Source of the DNA: Nonomuraea sp. SBT364
GTDB taxonomy: Bacteria > Actinomycetota > Actinomycetes > Streptosporangiales > Streptosporangiaceae
Assembly (NCBI RefSeq): GCF_001083785.1
Contig: NZ_LAVL01000020.1
Coordinates: 25,321-89,320 of the forward strand
Direction: 5' to 3'
Length of the DNA stretch: 64,000 bases
Position 1 is the first letter of the stretch, and every line of letters begins with the position of its first letter. The notes below the pieces were generated by a model. That model made no database searches and had not been told where the DNA came from. It was given only the letters and a program-made list of their open reading frames with translations. The translations under genes were made by a program, and so were the position numbers. Positions 32,960 to 41,371 of the stretch are shown here, piece after piece.

Positions 32960-34171
32960 ATGAGCGTCAACGAGCAGGTCCTGCGCTACCCCATCCCCGC
33001 CGACGCGGCGCTCGACCCGCCCGCGGAGTGGGCGGAGCTGCGCGGGAAGTGCCCGGTGGCCCACGTGAAGCTGCCCAGCGGCGACGCGGCCACGCTGCTG
33101 ACCCGCTACGCCGACGTCAAGGAGGTGCTCGCCGACCCGCGCTTCACCCGCCAGCTCACCGCGCCCGACGCGGCCCGGCTGACGGCGGAGGGCGGCGGCG
33201 TGTTCAGCAGCGAGATGGCGACGATCATCCCTGACGGCGGCGAGGAGCACCAGCACTGGCGGCGCCTGGTCGGCAAGTGGTTCACCGCCAAGCGGATGTC
33301 GGCCCTGCGGCCGTCGATGGCGAGGATCGCCGAGGATCTCGTCGACGAGATGGTCGCGGGCGGCGCCCCGGGCGACCTCAAGGCGAGCCTCGGCTTCCCG
33401 CTGCCGGTGTACGTCATCTGCGACATGCTCGGCGTGCCGGCGGAGGACCGCGACCGGTTCTCATACTGGTCCGACACGCTGCTCAACCTCACCCGTTACG
33501 GCAAGGAGGAGATCGAGGCCGCGCAGGCCGCGTTCTTCCAGTACATGTCCGACCTGCTGGCCGGCAAGCGCGCCGAGCCGGGCGACGACCTGCTGAGCGA
33601 GCTGATCGCGGCGGGCGGCCCCGAGGAGGGCGGGCTGTCCGACCTGCAGATCCTGGTCACCGGCATGGGCCTGCTGGTCGCCGGGCACGAGACCACCGCC
33701 AACATGATCGGCAAGATGGTCTCCATGCTGCTGGCCGAGCGCGGCCGGTGGGAGAGCCTGCTGGCCGACCCGAAGCTCATCCGCACCGCCGTGGAGGAGA
33801 CGCTGCGCCTCGACGCCAACTCCGGCTTCGGCCTGCCCCGCTACCTGCGCGAGGAGACCGAGGTCAGCGGCACGGTCCTGCCGCGCGGCACCACCGTCGT
33901 GTGCAGCATGGCCGCGGCCAACCGCGACGAGAGCGCGTTCGAGGCCGCCGCCGAGATGGACCTGACCCGCAGCCCCAACCCGCACCTGGCCTTCGGCGCC
34001 GGCGCGCACTCCTGCCTCGGCCAGGCGCTGGCCCGCACCGAGCTGCAGGTCGTCCTGGAGGTGCTGCTGCGCAAGCTCCCGACCCTGGAGCTGGCCGTGC
34101 CCGTCGAGGAGCTGGAGCGGGTGGAGGGGCTGGCCGTCGGCGGTCTGCGCACGGTCCCGGTCCGCTGGTAA
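32960..34171 (+). CDS. Cytochrome P450 monooxygenase
   Basis: 403 residues, normal for bacterial class I P450s. I-helix AGHETT (241-246), ExxR in EETLR (Glu280, Arg283) and the haem-binding FGAGAHSCLGQALAR with Cys352. ATG has GAGGAG 7 bases upstream. The sequence is CYP105/CYP107-like in general look, but the substrate is unknown. It forms a complete electron chain with the reductase 44 bp upstream and the ferredoxin 19 bp downstream, under TetR control. Confidence 0.95.
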   Translation: MSVNEQVLRYPIPADAALDPPAEWAELRGKCPVAHVKLPSGDAATLLTRYADVKEVLADPRFTRQLTAPDAARLTAEGGGVFSSEMATIIPDGGEEHQHWRRLVGKWFTAKRMSALRPSMARIAEDLVDEMVAGGAPGDLKASLGFPLPVYVICDMLGVPAEDRDRFSYWSDTLLNLTRYGKEEIEAAQAAFFQYMSDLLAGKRAEPGDDLLSELIAAGGPEEGGLSDLQILVTGMGLLVAGHETTANMIGKMVSMLLAERGRWESLLADPKLIRTAVEETLRLDANSGFGLPRYLREETEVSGTVLPRGTTVVCSMAAANRDESAFEAAAEMDLTRSPNPHLAFGAGAHSCLGQALARTELQVVLEVLLRKLPTLELAVPVEELERVEGLAVGGLRTVPVRW

Positions 34172-34190
34172 CCGCAGAGGAGACATCGCC

Positions 34191-34385
34191 ATGAAGATCA
34201 TCATCGATGAGGACAAGTGCTGCGGCGCCGGTCAGTGCGTGCTGATCGCGCCGGAGGTGTTCGACCAGCGTGACGACGACGGCATCGCCGTCCTGCTCCA
34301 GGCCGAGCCGGACGCCGGGCAGCACGACGCGGTTCGCGAGGCCGCCGCGGTCTGCCCCGGCGCGGCCATCGAGCTGAGCGACTGA
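34191..34385 (+). CDS. [3Fe-4S]-type ferredoxin
   Basis: 64 residues. The cluster Cys appear in DKCCGAGQCV and AAVCPGAA; the CxxxxxC...CP pattern with a non-Cys second position is that of actinomycete P450 ferredoxins such as SoyB relatives. It receives electrons from the reductase and reduces the P450 directly upstream. AGAGGAGACATCGCC supplies a good ribosome binding site. Confidence 0.9.
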   Translation: MKIIIDEDKCCGAGQCVLIAPEVFDQRDDDGIAVLLQAEPDAGQHDAVREAAAVCPGAAIELSD

Positions 34386-34393
34386 GACGAGGG

Positions 34394-34428
34394 CTCCCGT
34401 ACGTCACGGCCCCCGTGACGTACGGGAG
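34394..34428. terminator. Strong hairpin terminator after the P450 operon
   Basis: Arms CTCCCGTACGTCACGG and CCGTGACGTACGGGAG pair perfectly over 16 bp around a CCC loop, 8 bases after the ferredoxin stop. No T tract follows. It is the longest perfect hairpin noticed in the window. Confidence 0.8.
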
Positions 34429-34512
34429 ACGCGCGATCCACCCGATACGGTGACTCACCAGGGCACGACATGACATGTCACCCATCCTGTTGATCACGTT
34501 GGAAGGTGCATC

Positions 34513-35487
34513 GTGGACTACGAACGCCAGCCGTACCGAAGGTGTGGCCGCAGCGGCCTCCTGCTTCCCGCCGTGTCGCTCGGCCTGTGGCACAACTTCG
34601 GCGCCGGCAAGCCGCTCGACGGGCAGCGCGCGATCCTGCACAAGGCCCTTGACCTGGGCATCACGCACTTCGACATCGCCGACCGCTACGGCCCGCCGCT
34701 GGGCGCCGCCGAGTCCGCGTTCGGCCGGCTGCTGCCGCGCTCGCTGCGCGACGAGGTCGTGGTCACCACGAAGGGCAGCAACCCCATGTGGGACGGCCCT
34801 TATGGCAAGGGCAACTCGCGCAAGCACCTGCTCGCCACCCTGGACCGCTCGCTGGCCAGGCTTGAGCTCGATTTCGTCGACATCTTCTACCTGCACCGGG
34901 ACGATCCGGACACTCCGCTGGAGGAGCAGGTGGCGACGCTCGACCACCTGGTCCGCACCGGGCGCGCGCTGTACGTGGGCGTCTCCAACTTCTCCCCGCA
35001 GCGCACCGCGGAGGCCGCCCGGCTGCTGCGCGAGCTCGGCACCCCGCTCCTGGTGCACCAGCCGTCCTACTCCCTGCTCAACCGGGGCATCGAGGAGTCG
35101 CTGCTGGGCGTGCTGGAGGAGCACGGGGTCGGCTGCGTGGTCTACTCGCCGCTGGCGCAGGGGCTGCTGACCGACCGGTATCTCGACGGCATCCCCGCCG
35201 ACTCGCGCGCCGCCGAGGGCCGCTTCCTGACGGCGGACCGGGTGACGCCGCAGGTACTGGCGTTCGTCCGGGCGCTGGCCGGGCTGGCCGGGGCGCGCGG
35301 GCAGTCGGTGGCCCAGCTCGCCCTCGCCTGGGCGCTGCGCGACTCGCGCGTCACGTCGGTGCTGGTGGGCGCTTCCAGCCCCGAGCAGCTGGAGGCGAAC
35401 GTGGCCGCCGTGGACCGCCTGGACTTCACCGCCGACGAGCTGGCCGCCATCGACGCCGCCGCCAAGGAGGCGGGCCTGGCCGGCTAA
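34513..35487 (+). CDS. Aldo/keto reductase, YghZ/Kv-beta-like
   Basis: 324 residues from GTG with GGAAGG 6 bases upstream. AKR signatures: HFDIADRYGPPLGAAESAFG with catalytic Asp and Tyr, TTKGSNPMWDG, FVDIFYLHRDDPDTP with catalytic His, and LVHQPSYSLLNRG. Such proteins reduce aldehydes or methylglyoxal with NADPH. It stands alone; a 10-bp palindrome TGACATGTCA lies at 34471-34480 upstream of the start and may be an operator. Confidence 0.9.
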   Translation: MDYERQPYRRCGRSGLLLPAVSLGLWHNFGAGKPLDGQRAILHKALDLGITHFDIADRYGPPLGAAESAFGRLLPRSLRDEVVVTTKGSNPMWDGPYGKGNSRKHLLATLDRSLARLELDFVDIFYLHRDDPDTPLEEQVATLDHLVRTGRALYVGVSNFSPQRTAEAARLLRELGTPLLVHQPSYSLLNRGIEESLLGVLEEHGVGCVVYSPLAQGLLTDRYLDGIPADSRAAEGRFLTADRVTPQVLAFVRALAGLAGARGQSVAQLALAWALRDSRVTSVLVGASSPEQLEANVAAVDRLDFTADELAAIDAAAKEAGLAG

Positions 35488-35494
35488 TGTCGCG

Positions 35495-35548
35495 CCTTTG
35501 TGGTTCGGTCGAACCACAAAGGGTGTTATGGTTCGGACGAACCATAAC
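35495..35548 (+). promoter_or_regulatory. Two tandem operators with GGTTCG-2 nt-CGAACC cores
   Basis: The first inverted repeat has 13-bp arms CCTTTGTGGTTCG/CGAACCACAAAGG separated by GT (35495-35522). The second has 11-bp arms GTTATGGTTCG/CGAACCATAAC separated by GA (35525-35548). Both cores are identical and the centres are 28 bp apart. They fill the whole region upstream of the small membrane protein gene. The shared core argues for protein binding rather than termination, although the first could also end the AKR transcript. Confidence 0.65.
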
Positions 35549-35562
35549 GGAGGAGGCGCGAC

Positions 35563-35763
35563 ATGAGACACGTGGCCATGCTCGTCATCGGCATGATCCT
35601 GCTGGTGCTGGGCGCCCAGGGAGGCATCCGGCTGCTGGCCGACCGGGACGACGCCGGGTTGCTCCACTGGGTGCCGGGCGGGTTCGCGGTGTGGCTGACC
35701 TGCTACGTGGTGGCCGCCGTCGCCGGAGCGCTGCTGGCGGCCCGGGCCAGGAAGAACACATGA
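35563..35763 (+). CDS. Small two-helix membrane protein
   Basis: 66 residues with two membrane helices, residues about 4-22 (VAMLVIGMILLVLGAQGGI) and 40-60 (GFAVWLTCYVVAAVAGALLA), and a basic tail. GGAGGAGG lies 7 bases before ATG. Not recognised. The unusually elaborate twin-operator control suggests a protein made only under a specific condition, such as membrane stress or drug exposure, which is inference. No regulator gene with a matching position is adjacent. Confidence 0.7.
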   Translation: MRHVAMLVIGMILLVLGAQGGIRLLADRDDAGLLHWVPGGFAVWLTCYVVAAVAGALLAARARKNT

Positions 35764-35781
35764 CCGCTCGGCGGCCGGGCG

Positions 35782-36684
35782 CTACGGCTCCCGGAGCAGG
35801 TCGTGCGCGGCCTGGGCGAAGGCGCGGACCCGGGCGGTGGCCGCCTCCGTGCGCCACAGGCCCCACTCGACGGGCGGGGCGTCCTCGAACGGGACGTAGG
35901 CGACGTCCGGGCGGGCGTGATAGCGCCTGGTCTGGGCGCCCACCGGGAAGACGCCCTGCCCGGCGCCGATGAGCGTGAGGATCTCCTGGAAGGTCGCGCC
36001 CACGGGGCCCGCCTCGATCGGCCGCCCCGACGGGGTCCGGCGCGGGGTGCGGTCGGCCCGGATGGACGCGGGCAGCGTCTCCGGCATCCGCAGCACCGTG
36101 GCGCGGGCCAGGTCCTCGACCGAGACCGACTCCCGCCGGGCGAAGGGATGACCGGCGGGCACGGCCAGCATGCGGGCCTCGCGCACCAGCACGGGCCCGC
36201 TGACGATGCCCGGCTCCGGCGCGGGGACGTGGGCCAGGAGCTGGGCCAGCACGAGGTCGGCCACGCCGTCGCGGAGCCACGGCACGACGTCCGCGATCTG
36301 CGCCTCGCGGAGCCGCACGTCGCAGTCGGGATACCGCTCGCGGAACAGCTCCGTCGCGCCGACGAGCAACTGGCCGGCCGCCGGGCCGGTGAAGGCGACG
36401 TTCAGCGTGCCGGTGACGCCCCGGCCGGACTCGACGGCGCGCTCGAAGGCGTCGCCGATCCGGGTCCAGGCGGGCCGGACCTCCTCGTACAGCCGCCGCC
36501 CCACCGCCGACAGCGCCACCCGGCGGCTGGTCCGCTCGAACAGCGGGACACCGGCGCGGCGTTCGAGCTTGGCGATGGTCTGGCTGATCCGGGACGTGGA
36601 GACGTGCAGCCGCTCGGCGGTCCTGCCGAAGTGCAGTTCCTCGGCCAGCGTGAGGAACGCCTCCAGCTCGTGCCGCTCCAGCAT
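35782..36684 (-). CDS. LysR-family transcriptional regulator
   Basis: 300 residues from ATG 36684 (MLERHELEAFLTLAEELHFGRTAE begins the HTH, described in two parts), preceded by GGGGGGCGG; a longer reading to 36717 has no such site. The HTH continues with STSRISQTIAKLERRAGVPLFER. The effector domain resembles those of LysR proteins with small aromatic ligands. It is divergent from the SnoaL-like gene at 36774 and likely activates that gene and the flavoprotein behind it. Confidence 0.85.
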   Translation of the reverse strand: MLERHELEAFLTLAEELHFGRTAERLHVSTSRISQTIAKLERRAGVPLFERTSRRVALSAVGRRLYEEVRPAWTRIGDAFERAVESGRGVTGTLNVAFTGPAAGQLLVGATELFRERYPDCDVRLREAQIADVVPWLRDGVADLVLAQLLAHVPAPEPGIVSGPVLVREARMLAVPAGHPFARRESVSVEDLARATVLRMPETLPASIRADRTPRRTPSGRPIEAGPVGATFQEILTLIGAGQGVFPVGAQTRRYHARPDVAYVPFEDAPPVEWGLWRTEAATARVRAFAQAAHDLLREP

Positions 36685-36773
36685 GCCGCCCCCCCACATC
36701 GTTAACCCTGGCTTCACGATCCTTGCACAGACGCTCGTTGATCACGACTTCGGACGGCGCGAGGCTGGACCCC

Positions 36774-37277
36774 ATGAACGTCACCCACCCGCACGCCCTG
36801 TCGGCCGCCGCTCCCGCCGCCGTCACCCGGGAGCTCAGGGACCGCGCCGAGATCGTCGACGCGCTGTACCGGTTCGGGCTCGGCCAGGACCTGAAGGACG
36901 CCGATCTGTTCGCCTCCGCCTTCGCCGCCGACGCCGAGCTGGACTTCCGCCCGGCCGCCGCCAAGTGGGGGTCGAAGCCTCCGCTGATGGCCGGGCGGGA
37001 CACCATCGTCACCACCATCCTCGCCCTGTTCGCCGGCCGGGTCACGACCACGCACCAGGTCACCAACCCGCGCGTCGCGATCGACGGCGACACCGCCCGG
37101 CTCACCGCGCTGGTCGAGGCCCAGCACCTGCTCACCGCCGACCGCGCCACGTACGCCCTGCTGAAGAACCTCTACGACGCCGACCTCGTACGTGACGGCG
37201 ACCGCTGGGTCATGCGCCGCGTCCGCATCGACAACGCCTGGTTCACCGGCGACCCCAACGCGATCTTCAACGCCTGA
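36774..37277 (+). CDS. SnoaL-like domain protein
   Basis: 167 residues from ATG 36774. NTF2-like features: RDRAEIVDALYRFGLGQDLKD, ASAFAADAELDFRP, and the C-terminal RWVMRRVRIDNAWFTGD. Similar proteins of the SnoaL_4 type occur next to oxidoreductases and may be dehydratases or isomerases. It is 29 bp upstream of the FAD-linked oxidase, forming a two-gene operon governed by the divergent LysR protein. Confidence 0.8.
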   Translation: MNVTHPHALSAAAPAAVTRELRDRAEIVDALYRFGLGQDLKDADLFASAFAADAELDFRPAAAKWGSKPPLMAGRDTIVTTILALFAGRVTTTHQVTNPRVAIDGDTARLTALVEAQHLLTADRATYALLKNLYDADLVRDGDRWVMRRVRIDNAWFTGDPNAIFNA

Positions 37278-37306
37278 TCCCCACCACCTGATTTCGGAGA
37301 CGGACG

Positions 37307-38620
37307 ATGACACACACTCTCGACGACCTGCGCGCCCTCGTACGCGGACGCGTCCTGCTGCCCGGCGACGCCGGCTTCGACCCGGCCCGCCGGCCCTGGA
37401 ACCTGGCCGTCGAACAGCACGCGGCGGCCGTGGTCGAAGCGGCCGACGCCGCCGACGCCGCGGCGCTGGTCAAGTACGCCGGCGCCCGCGGGCTGAGCGT
37501 CTTCCCGCAGCCCAGCGGCCACGGCGCGACCGGCGACCTGGCCGGCGCGATCCTGCTGCGCACCGGACAGCTCGGCGAGGTGCGCGTGGACCCCGCCGCC
37601 CGCACCGCCCGCGTGGGAGCGGGGGCGCCCTGGGGCCGGGTCCAGGAGGCCGCCGCCGAGCACGGCCTGACCGGGCTCGCGGGCAGCTCCCCGGCCGTGA
37701 CCGTGACCGGTTACACGCTCGGCGGCGGGCTCAGCTGGTTCGGCCGCGCGCACGGGTGGGCCGCCGACAGCGTCGTCGCCTTCGACGTCGTCGACGCCGA
37801 AGGCGGGCCGGCCCGGGTGACCGCGGACTCCGATCCTGACCTGTTCTGGGCGCTGCGCGGCGGCGGCGGCGACTTCGCGCTCGTCACGGCGGTCGAGTTC
37901 CGGCTGTACCCGGCTGCCGCGCTGTTCGGCGGGCGCATGCTGTGGCCCGCCGATCGGGCGCCGGCGGTGCTGGCGGCCTTCCGGAGCATCACCGCGCACG
38001 CTCCCGGCGAGCTGACCCTGTGGCTGGACCTGCTGCGCTTCCCCGGCTCGGCCCCGCTGGTGGCGGTGGACGCCACCTACCTGGGCGACGAGGCCGGCGG
38101 GCGGGCGCTGGGCGCCCCGCTGGACGGCATCGGCGGGCTGATCTCCGACAGCCGGGGCGTCATGCCGCCGTCCGCCCTGGGGTCCATCACCGCCGAGCCC
38201 ACCGATCCCGGGCCGGGGCTGTCGCGCGGCGAGCTGCTCACCGGGCTGGACGACACCGCCGCCGGGATCCTGCTGTCGAGGCCCATCGACCCGCTGCTCA
38301 GCGTGCAGGTCCGGCATCTCGGCGGCGCCCTGGCCCGGCCCTCCTCCGGTCCGCACGGCGCGCTGGCCGAGCCCTACAGCCTCTACCTGTTCGGCGTGCC
38401 GTCCACGCCGCCGGTCGCCGCCGCCATCAGGGACAGGCAGCGCGACCTCGCCGGGGCCCTCGCGCCGTACGTCAGCGGGCGCAAGCCGTACACCTACCTG
38501 GCGCCCGGCGAGAGCGCGTCCTCGGCCTTCGCCCCCGAGGTCCTGGACCGGCTGCGGGCCCTCAAGCGCGAACGCGACCCCCGCGCCGTGTTCCGCAGCA
38601 ACTTCCCGGTGCTGGCCTGA
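37307..38620 (+). CDS. FAD-linked oxidase, BBE-like with monocovalent flavin site
   Basis: 437 residues. The PCMH FAD domain has PQPSGHGATGDL with His72 for 8-alpha-histidyl FAD. The second attachment position reads GSSPAVTVTGYTLGGGLS with Ser128 in place of the Cys seen in bicovalent enzymes. The C-terminus ends RERDPRAVFRSNFPV, the BBE-like tail. GGAGAC lies 8 bases before ATG. Probably oxidises an alcohol or phenolic substrate together with the SnoaL-like partner. Confidence 0.85.
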   Translation: MTHTLDDLRALVRGRVLLPGDAGFDPARRPWNLAVEQHAAAVVEAADAADAAALVKYAGARGLSVFPQPSGHGATGDLAGAILLRTGQLGEVRVDPAARTARVGAGAPWGRVQEAAAEHGLTGLAGSSPAVTVTGYTLGGGLSWFGRAHGWAADSVVAFDVVDAEGGPARVTADSDPDLFWALRGGGGDFALVTAVEFRLYPAAALFGGRMLWPADRAPAVLAAFRSITAHAPGELTLWLDLLRFPGSAPLVAVDATYLGDEAGGRALGAPLDGIGGLISDSRGVMPPSALGSITAEPTDPGPGLSRGELLTGLDDTAAGILLSRPIDPLLSVQVRHLGGALARPSSGPHGALAEPYSLYLFGVPSTPPVAAAIRDRQRDLAGALAPYVSGRKPYTYLAPGESASSAFAPEVLDRLRALKRERDPRAVFRSNFPVLA

Positions 38621-38704
38621 GGTTCCCGCCCCCGATCCATCGCGTTGCGGCCCCGGCGCGATCGGCCGAGGTGGACGGCGAGCAGGCGGGGCTGACCGGC
38701 TCGG

Positions 38705-40135
38705 TCAAGCCAGGGCGGCCTCGCTCCGCCCGGGTGCGTCCGTCGTCACGAGCCTGCCGCCGCGCAGGGCCAGGATGGCGGCCAGCGCGACGACCGCGCC
38801 GGTGACGCCCAGCAGGGGGATGACGACGGCGGCCGCCTCGGCGTGGGCGGCGGCGGGCCCGTGCAGCGGCGCCTCCTCGGTGATCACCGAGGTGTAGGCG
38901 GTGCCCGCGACGGCCAGCGCGAGCGAGCCGCCGATCTGCCGGAAGAACGTCAGGTTGGCCGAGGCCATGCCGATGTGCTGCGGCGGCACGGCCTGCTGGG
39001 CGGCCACGGTGAGCCCGGACAGCATCGGGCCCATGCCGAGCCCGATCAGCACCATCCACCCGGCCAGGAGCCAGCCCGAGGTGCCGGGCGTCAGGTTCGC
39101 GCAGAGCCAGCTGCCCGCGACGAGCAGGAACGGGGCCACGCCCAGCCAGGGCTTGAGCAGGCCGGTGCGGCTCATCAGTGCCCCCATGACGACGCTGCCG
39201 AGGACCATGGCCATGGTGAGCGGGTAGATCCGCATCCCGGACTCGGTCGCGCTGACCCCGAGGGCCTCCTGGAAGTAGCGGGGCAGGAACACCACGCCGG
39301 CGTACATGCAGAACGCGGTGCAGAAGGAGATCACCATCACCAGCGTGTAGTTGCGGTTGGCGAACAGGTGCAGGGGCATGATCGGATGCTCGGCCCGCCG
39401 CTCCACCAGCACGAACACCACGAGCAGGACCAGCGCGGCCAGGATCGGGAGCACGACCGGCGCGCTCGTCCAGGTGTTGCCGTCGATGCCCTTCCCGGTC
39501 AGCCCCACGAGCAGGGCGCTGATCGCCACGGTGAAGACCGCGATGCCCGGGTAGTCGGGGCGGACGCCGCCGGTGCCCGGCAGCCGGGGCAGCCGCAGGA
39601 CGACGATCGCCATCAGCGCGAGGCCGAGCGGCACGTTCACCAGGAAGGCCCAGCGCCAGCTCGCCTGGTCGGTGAAGATCCCGCCGATGAACGGGCCGGC
39701 CAGGAAGCTCAGCGCCATCACCCCGCCGAGCGCGCCCTGCACGCGGGAGCTGCGGTCCGGCGGGAACAGGTCGAGCACGAGAGCGAGCGAGAGCGGCATC
39801 AGCGCGCCCGCGCCGAGACCCTGCACCGCGCGGAAGGCGATGAGCTGCGGCATGTCCTGCGCCACGCCGCACAGCACGGACCCGGCGACGAACAGGGCCA
39901 TGCCGATGAGCAGCAGCGGCTTCCTGCCGTGCTGGTCGGAGAGCCTGCCGTACAGCGGCACGGTCACCGTGGACGTCAGCAGGTAGGCGGTGATCACCCA
40001 GGTGTACAGGGTGGTGCCGCCCAGTTCGGAGGTGATCCGCGGCAGCGCGGTGCCCACGATCGTCTGGTCGAGCATCGCCAGGAACATGCCGCCGATCACG
40101 GCGACCAGGAGCAGCCCGTTCCCCCGGGACTTCAT
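38705..40135 (-). CDS. MFS drug-efflux transporter, DHA2 (14-TM) type
   Basis: 476 residues from ATG 40135. Motif D1-like LDQTIVGTALPRITSEL in helix 1, motif A GRLSDQHGRKPLLLIG, then motif C region GALGGVMALSFLAGPFIGG. Such proteins export dyes and antibiotics. GGTGA lies 8 bases upstream. It is divergent from the PadR gene at 40203, and a canonical PadR site sits between them, so PadR repression is very likely. Confidence 0.9.
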   Translation of the reverse strand: MKSRGNGLLLVAVIGGMFLAMLDQTIVGTALPRITSELGGTTLYTWVITAYLLTSTVTVPLYGRLSDQHGRKPLLLIGMALFVAGSVLCGVAQDMPQLIAFRAVQGLGAGALMPLSLALVLDLFPPDRSSRVQGALGGVMALSFLAGPFIGGIFTDQASWRWAFLVNVPLGLALMAIVVLRLPRLPGTGGVRPDYPGIAVFTVAISALLVGLTGKGIDGNTWTSAPVVLPILAALVLLVVFVLVERRAEHPIMPLHLFANRNYTLVMVISFCTAFCMYAGVVFLPRYFQEALGVSATESGMRIYPLTMAMVLGSVVMGALMSRTGLLKPWLGVAPFLLVAGSWLCANLTPGTSGWLLAGWMVLIGLGMGPMLSGLTVAAQQAVPPQHIGMASANLTFFRQIGGSLALAVAGTAYTSVITEEAPLHGPAAAHAEAAAVVIPLLGVTGAVVALAAILALRGGRLVTTDAPGRSEAALA

Positions 40136-40161
40136 GTCAGCATTCACCGGTGAAGAGTCAC

Positions 40162-40199
40162 ATGTAAGTCTTGACATGTCAATACTCATATATGCTGAA
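40162..40199. promoter_or_regulatory. Canonical PadR operator and shared promoter
   Basis: ATGT-8 nt-ACAT, the known PadR recognition pattern, occupies 40162-40177. It overlaps the perfect palindrome TTGACATGTCAA (40171-40182). A TATATG at 40189-40194 would start PadR transcription about one base before its ATG, so the PadR mRNA may be leaderless. Confidence 0.7.
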
Positions 40200-40202
40200 T
40201 CC

Positions 40203-40730
40203 ATGTCCCTACGGATCGCGCTACTCGGGCTGCTGGACGCGACGGGCCCGGCGAGCGGCTACGACCTGGCCAAGGCGTTCGAGAAGTCGCTCAACCACGT
40301 CTGGCAGGCCGGCCACACCCAGATCTACCCGGAACTGGTGAAGATGGCCGAGGACGGCCTGGTGGAGGTCGAGTCGGAGGGCGCGCGCGGGCGCAAGATC
40401 TACGCGATCACGCCCGAGGGGGCGGCGCGGCTGCACGAGTGGCTGGTCGGGCACGAACCGTCCGTGGTGATCCGCAGCGAGACGGCGCTCCAGGCGTTCC
40501 TGCTCTCGCTCCTGGACGTCGACGACGCGATCGCGGTGGTGAGGCGGATCAAGGCCGACGCCGAGTCGCGGCTCGCGGGGCTGGAATGCCTGGGCTCCCC
40601 CGGGTCGGAGCTGTTCACCGGGCGCTTCGCCCTGGACCTCGGGCTCCGGCAGGCGCGGGCGATGGTCGACTGGGCGGAGGCGACGCTGGCGGTGCTAGGC
40701 GAGAGGAAGGCGTCTCTTCAGGGGGCGTAG
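40203..40730 (+). CDS. PadR-family transcriptional regulator
   Basis: 175 residues. The winged HTH has LRIALLGLLDATGPASGYDLAKAFEKS (residues 3-29) and VWQAGHTQIYPELVKMAEDGLVEVE, with the GRKIYAITPEG wing. The C-terminal four-helix region is that of PadR subfamily with a Vir_act_alpha_C-like tail. It most likely represses the divergent MFS pump and itself. No ribosome binding site precedes ATG. Confidence 0.9.
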   Translation: MSLRIALLGLLDATGPASGYDLAKAFEKSLNHVWQAGHTQIYPELVKMAEDGLVEVESEGARGRKIYAITPEGAARLHEWLVGHEPSVVIRSETALQAFLLSLLDVDDAIAVVRRIKADAESRLAGLECLGSPGSELFTGRFALDLGLRQARAMVDWAEATLAVLGERKASLQGA

Positions 40731-41323
40731 CCGAGCACGTGGTCGTGCAGCAGGCGGCCGACGTCCGGGTCGCCGCGGCGGAAGGCCTCGACGATGGGCC
40801 CGTGATCGGCCGCGTTCTCGTGCAGCCGCACCCTGAACAGGCGGATCGACAGGTGGGTCCACACCTCGATGCCCAGCGACTCCCACACCGACACCAGCAC
40901 GGCGTTGCCGGAGGCGGCGACGATCTCGCGGTGGAAGGCGATGCTGTGCCGCACCTGGCCGGCGAGTGAGCCGGCCGCCGCCGCCTCGTGCAGCCGCGCC
41001 AGGTGAAGCTCCAGGACGTCGGGGTCGGGGCTGCCCAGGGCGGCGGCCTTCTCCTCCAGGCAGGCCCTGACCTGGTAGACCTCGCGCAGGTCGGCGGCGG
41101 TGAAGGCGCGCACCCGGGCGCCCCTGTTGGGCTCCGACTCGATCAGCCGCAGCGCCTCCAGCTCGCGCAGCGCCTCGCGGACCGGGGCCTGGCTGACCTC
41201 CAGCTCGGCCGCGACGCGGCGCTCGACGATGCGGTCGCCGGGCTCCCAGCGGCCGTCGATCAGGCCGTCCAGCAGCACCTGGCGGATCTCGTCGCGCAGC
41301 GGCGAGCGTTCGACGGGTTTCAC
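40718..41323 (-). CDS. GntR-family regulator, FadR/FCD subfamily
   Basis: 201 residues from GTG 41323. [44 protein letters not shown]; then an FCD domain with metal-ligand-like His in [18 protein letters not shown] and LLHDHVLG. The mRNA is probably leaderless, since TATAGT lies 6 bases before the GTG. PdhR-like FCD proteins sense carboxylates such as pyruvate or lactate; the divergent pyruvate dehydrogenase E1 fits. The 3' end overlaps the PadR gene by 13 bp. Confidence 0.85.
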   Translation of the reverse strand: MKPVERSPLRDEIRQVLLDGLIDGRWEPGDRIVERRVAAELEVSQAPVREALRELEALRLIESEPNRGARVRAFTAADLREVYQVRACLEEKAAALGSPDPDVLELHLARLHEAAAAGSLAGQVRHSIAFHREIVAASGNAVLVSVWESLGIEVWTHLSIRLFRVRLHENAADHGPIVEAFRRGDPDVGRLLHDHVLGYAP

Positions 41324-41329
41324 ACCCCC

Positions 41330-41365
41330 ACTATAGGCAGGATGATCGATCATAGGGTGTTTAAT
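41330..41365. promoter_or_regulatory. Divergent leaderless promoters around a 12-bp palindrome
   Basis: Minus-strand TATAGT (41330-41335) and plus-strand TTTAAT (41360-41365) each lie 6 bases from a start codon. Between them is the perfect palindrome ATGATCGATCAT (41342-41353), a likely GntR operator able to block both promoters. Confidence 0.6.
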
Positions 41366-41371
41366 GGAGTT

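Noticed and set aside
31697..34171. An 824-residue reductase-P450 fusion frame
   Set aside because: The first 420 codons are an out-of-frame shadow of the reductase; the P450 begins at 32960 with its own ribosome binding site.
35495..35522. First inverted repeat taken as a simple terminator of the aldo/keto reductase gene
   Set aside because: It shares its core with the second repeat, which lies at the promoter; two like sites fit operators better, though a double role is not excluded.
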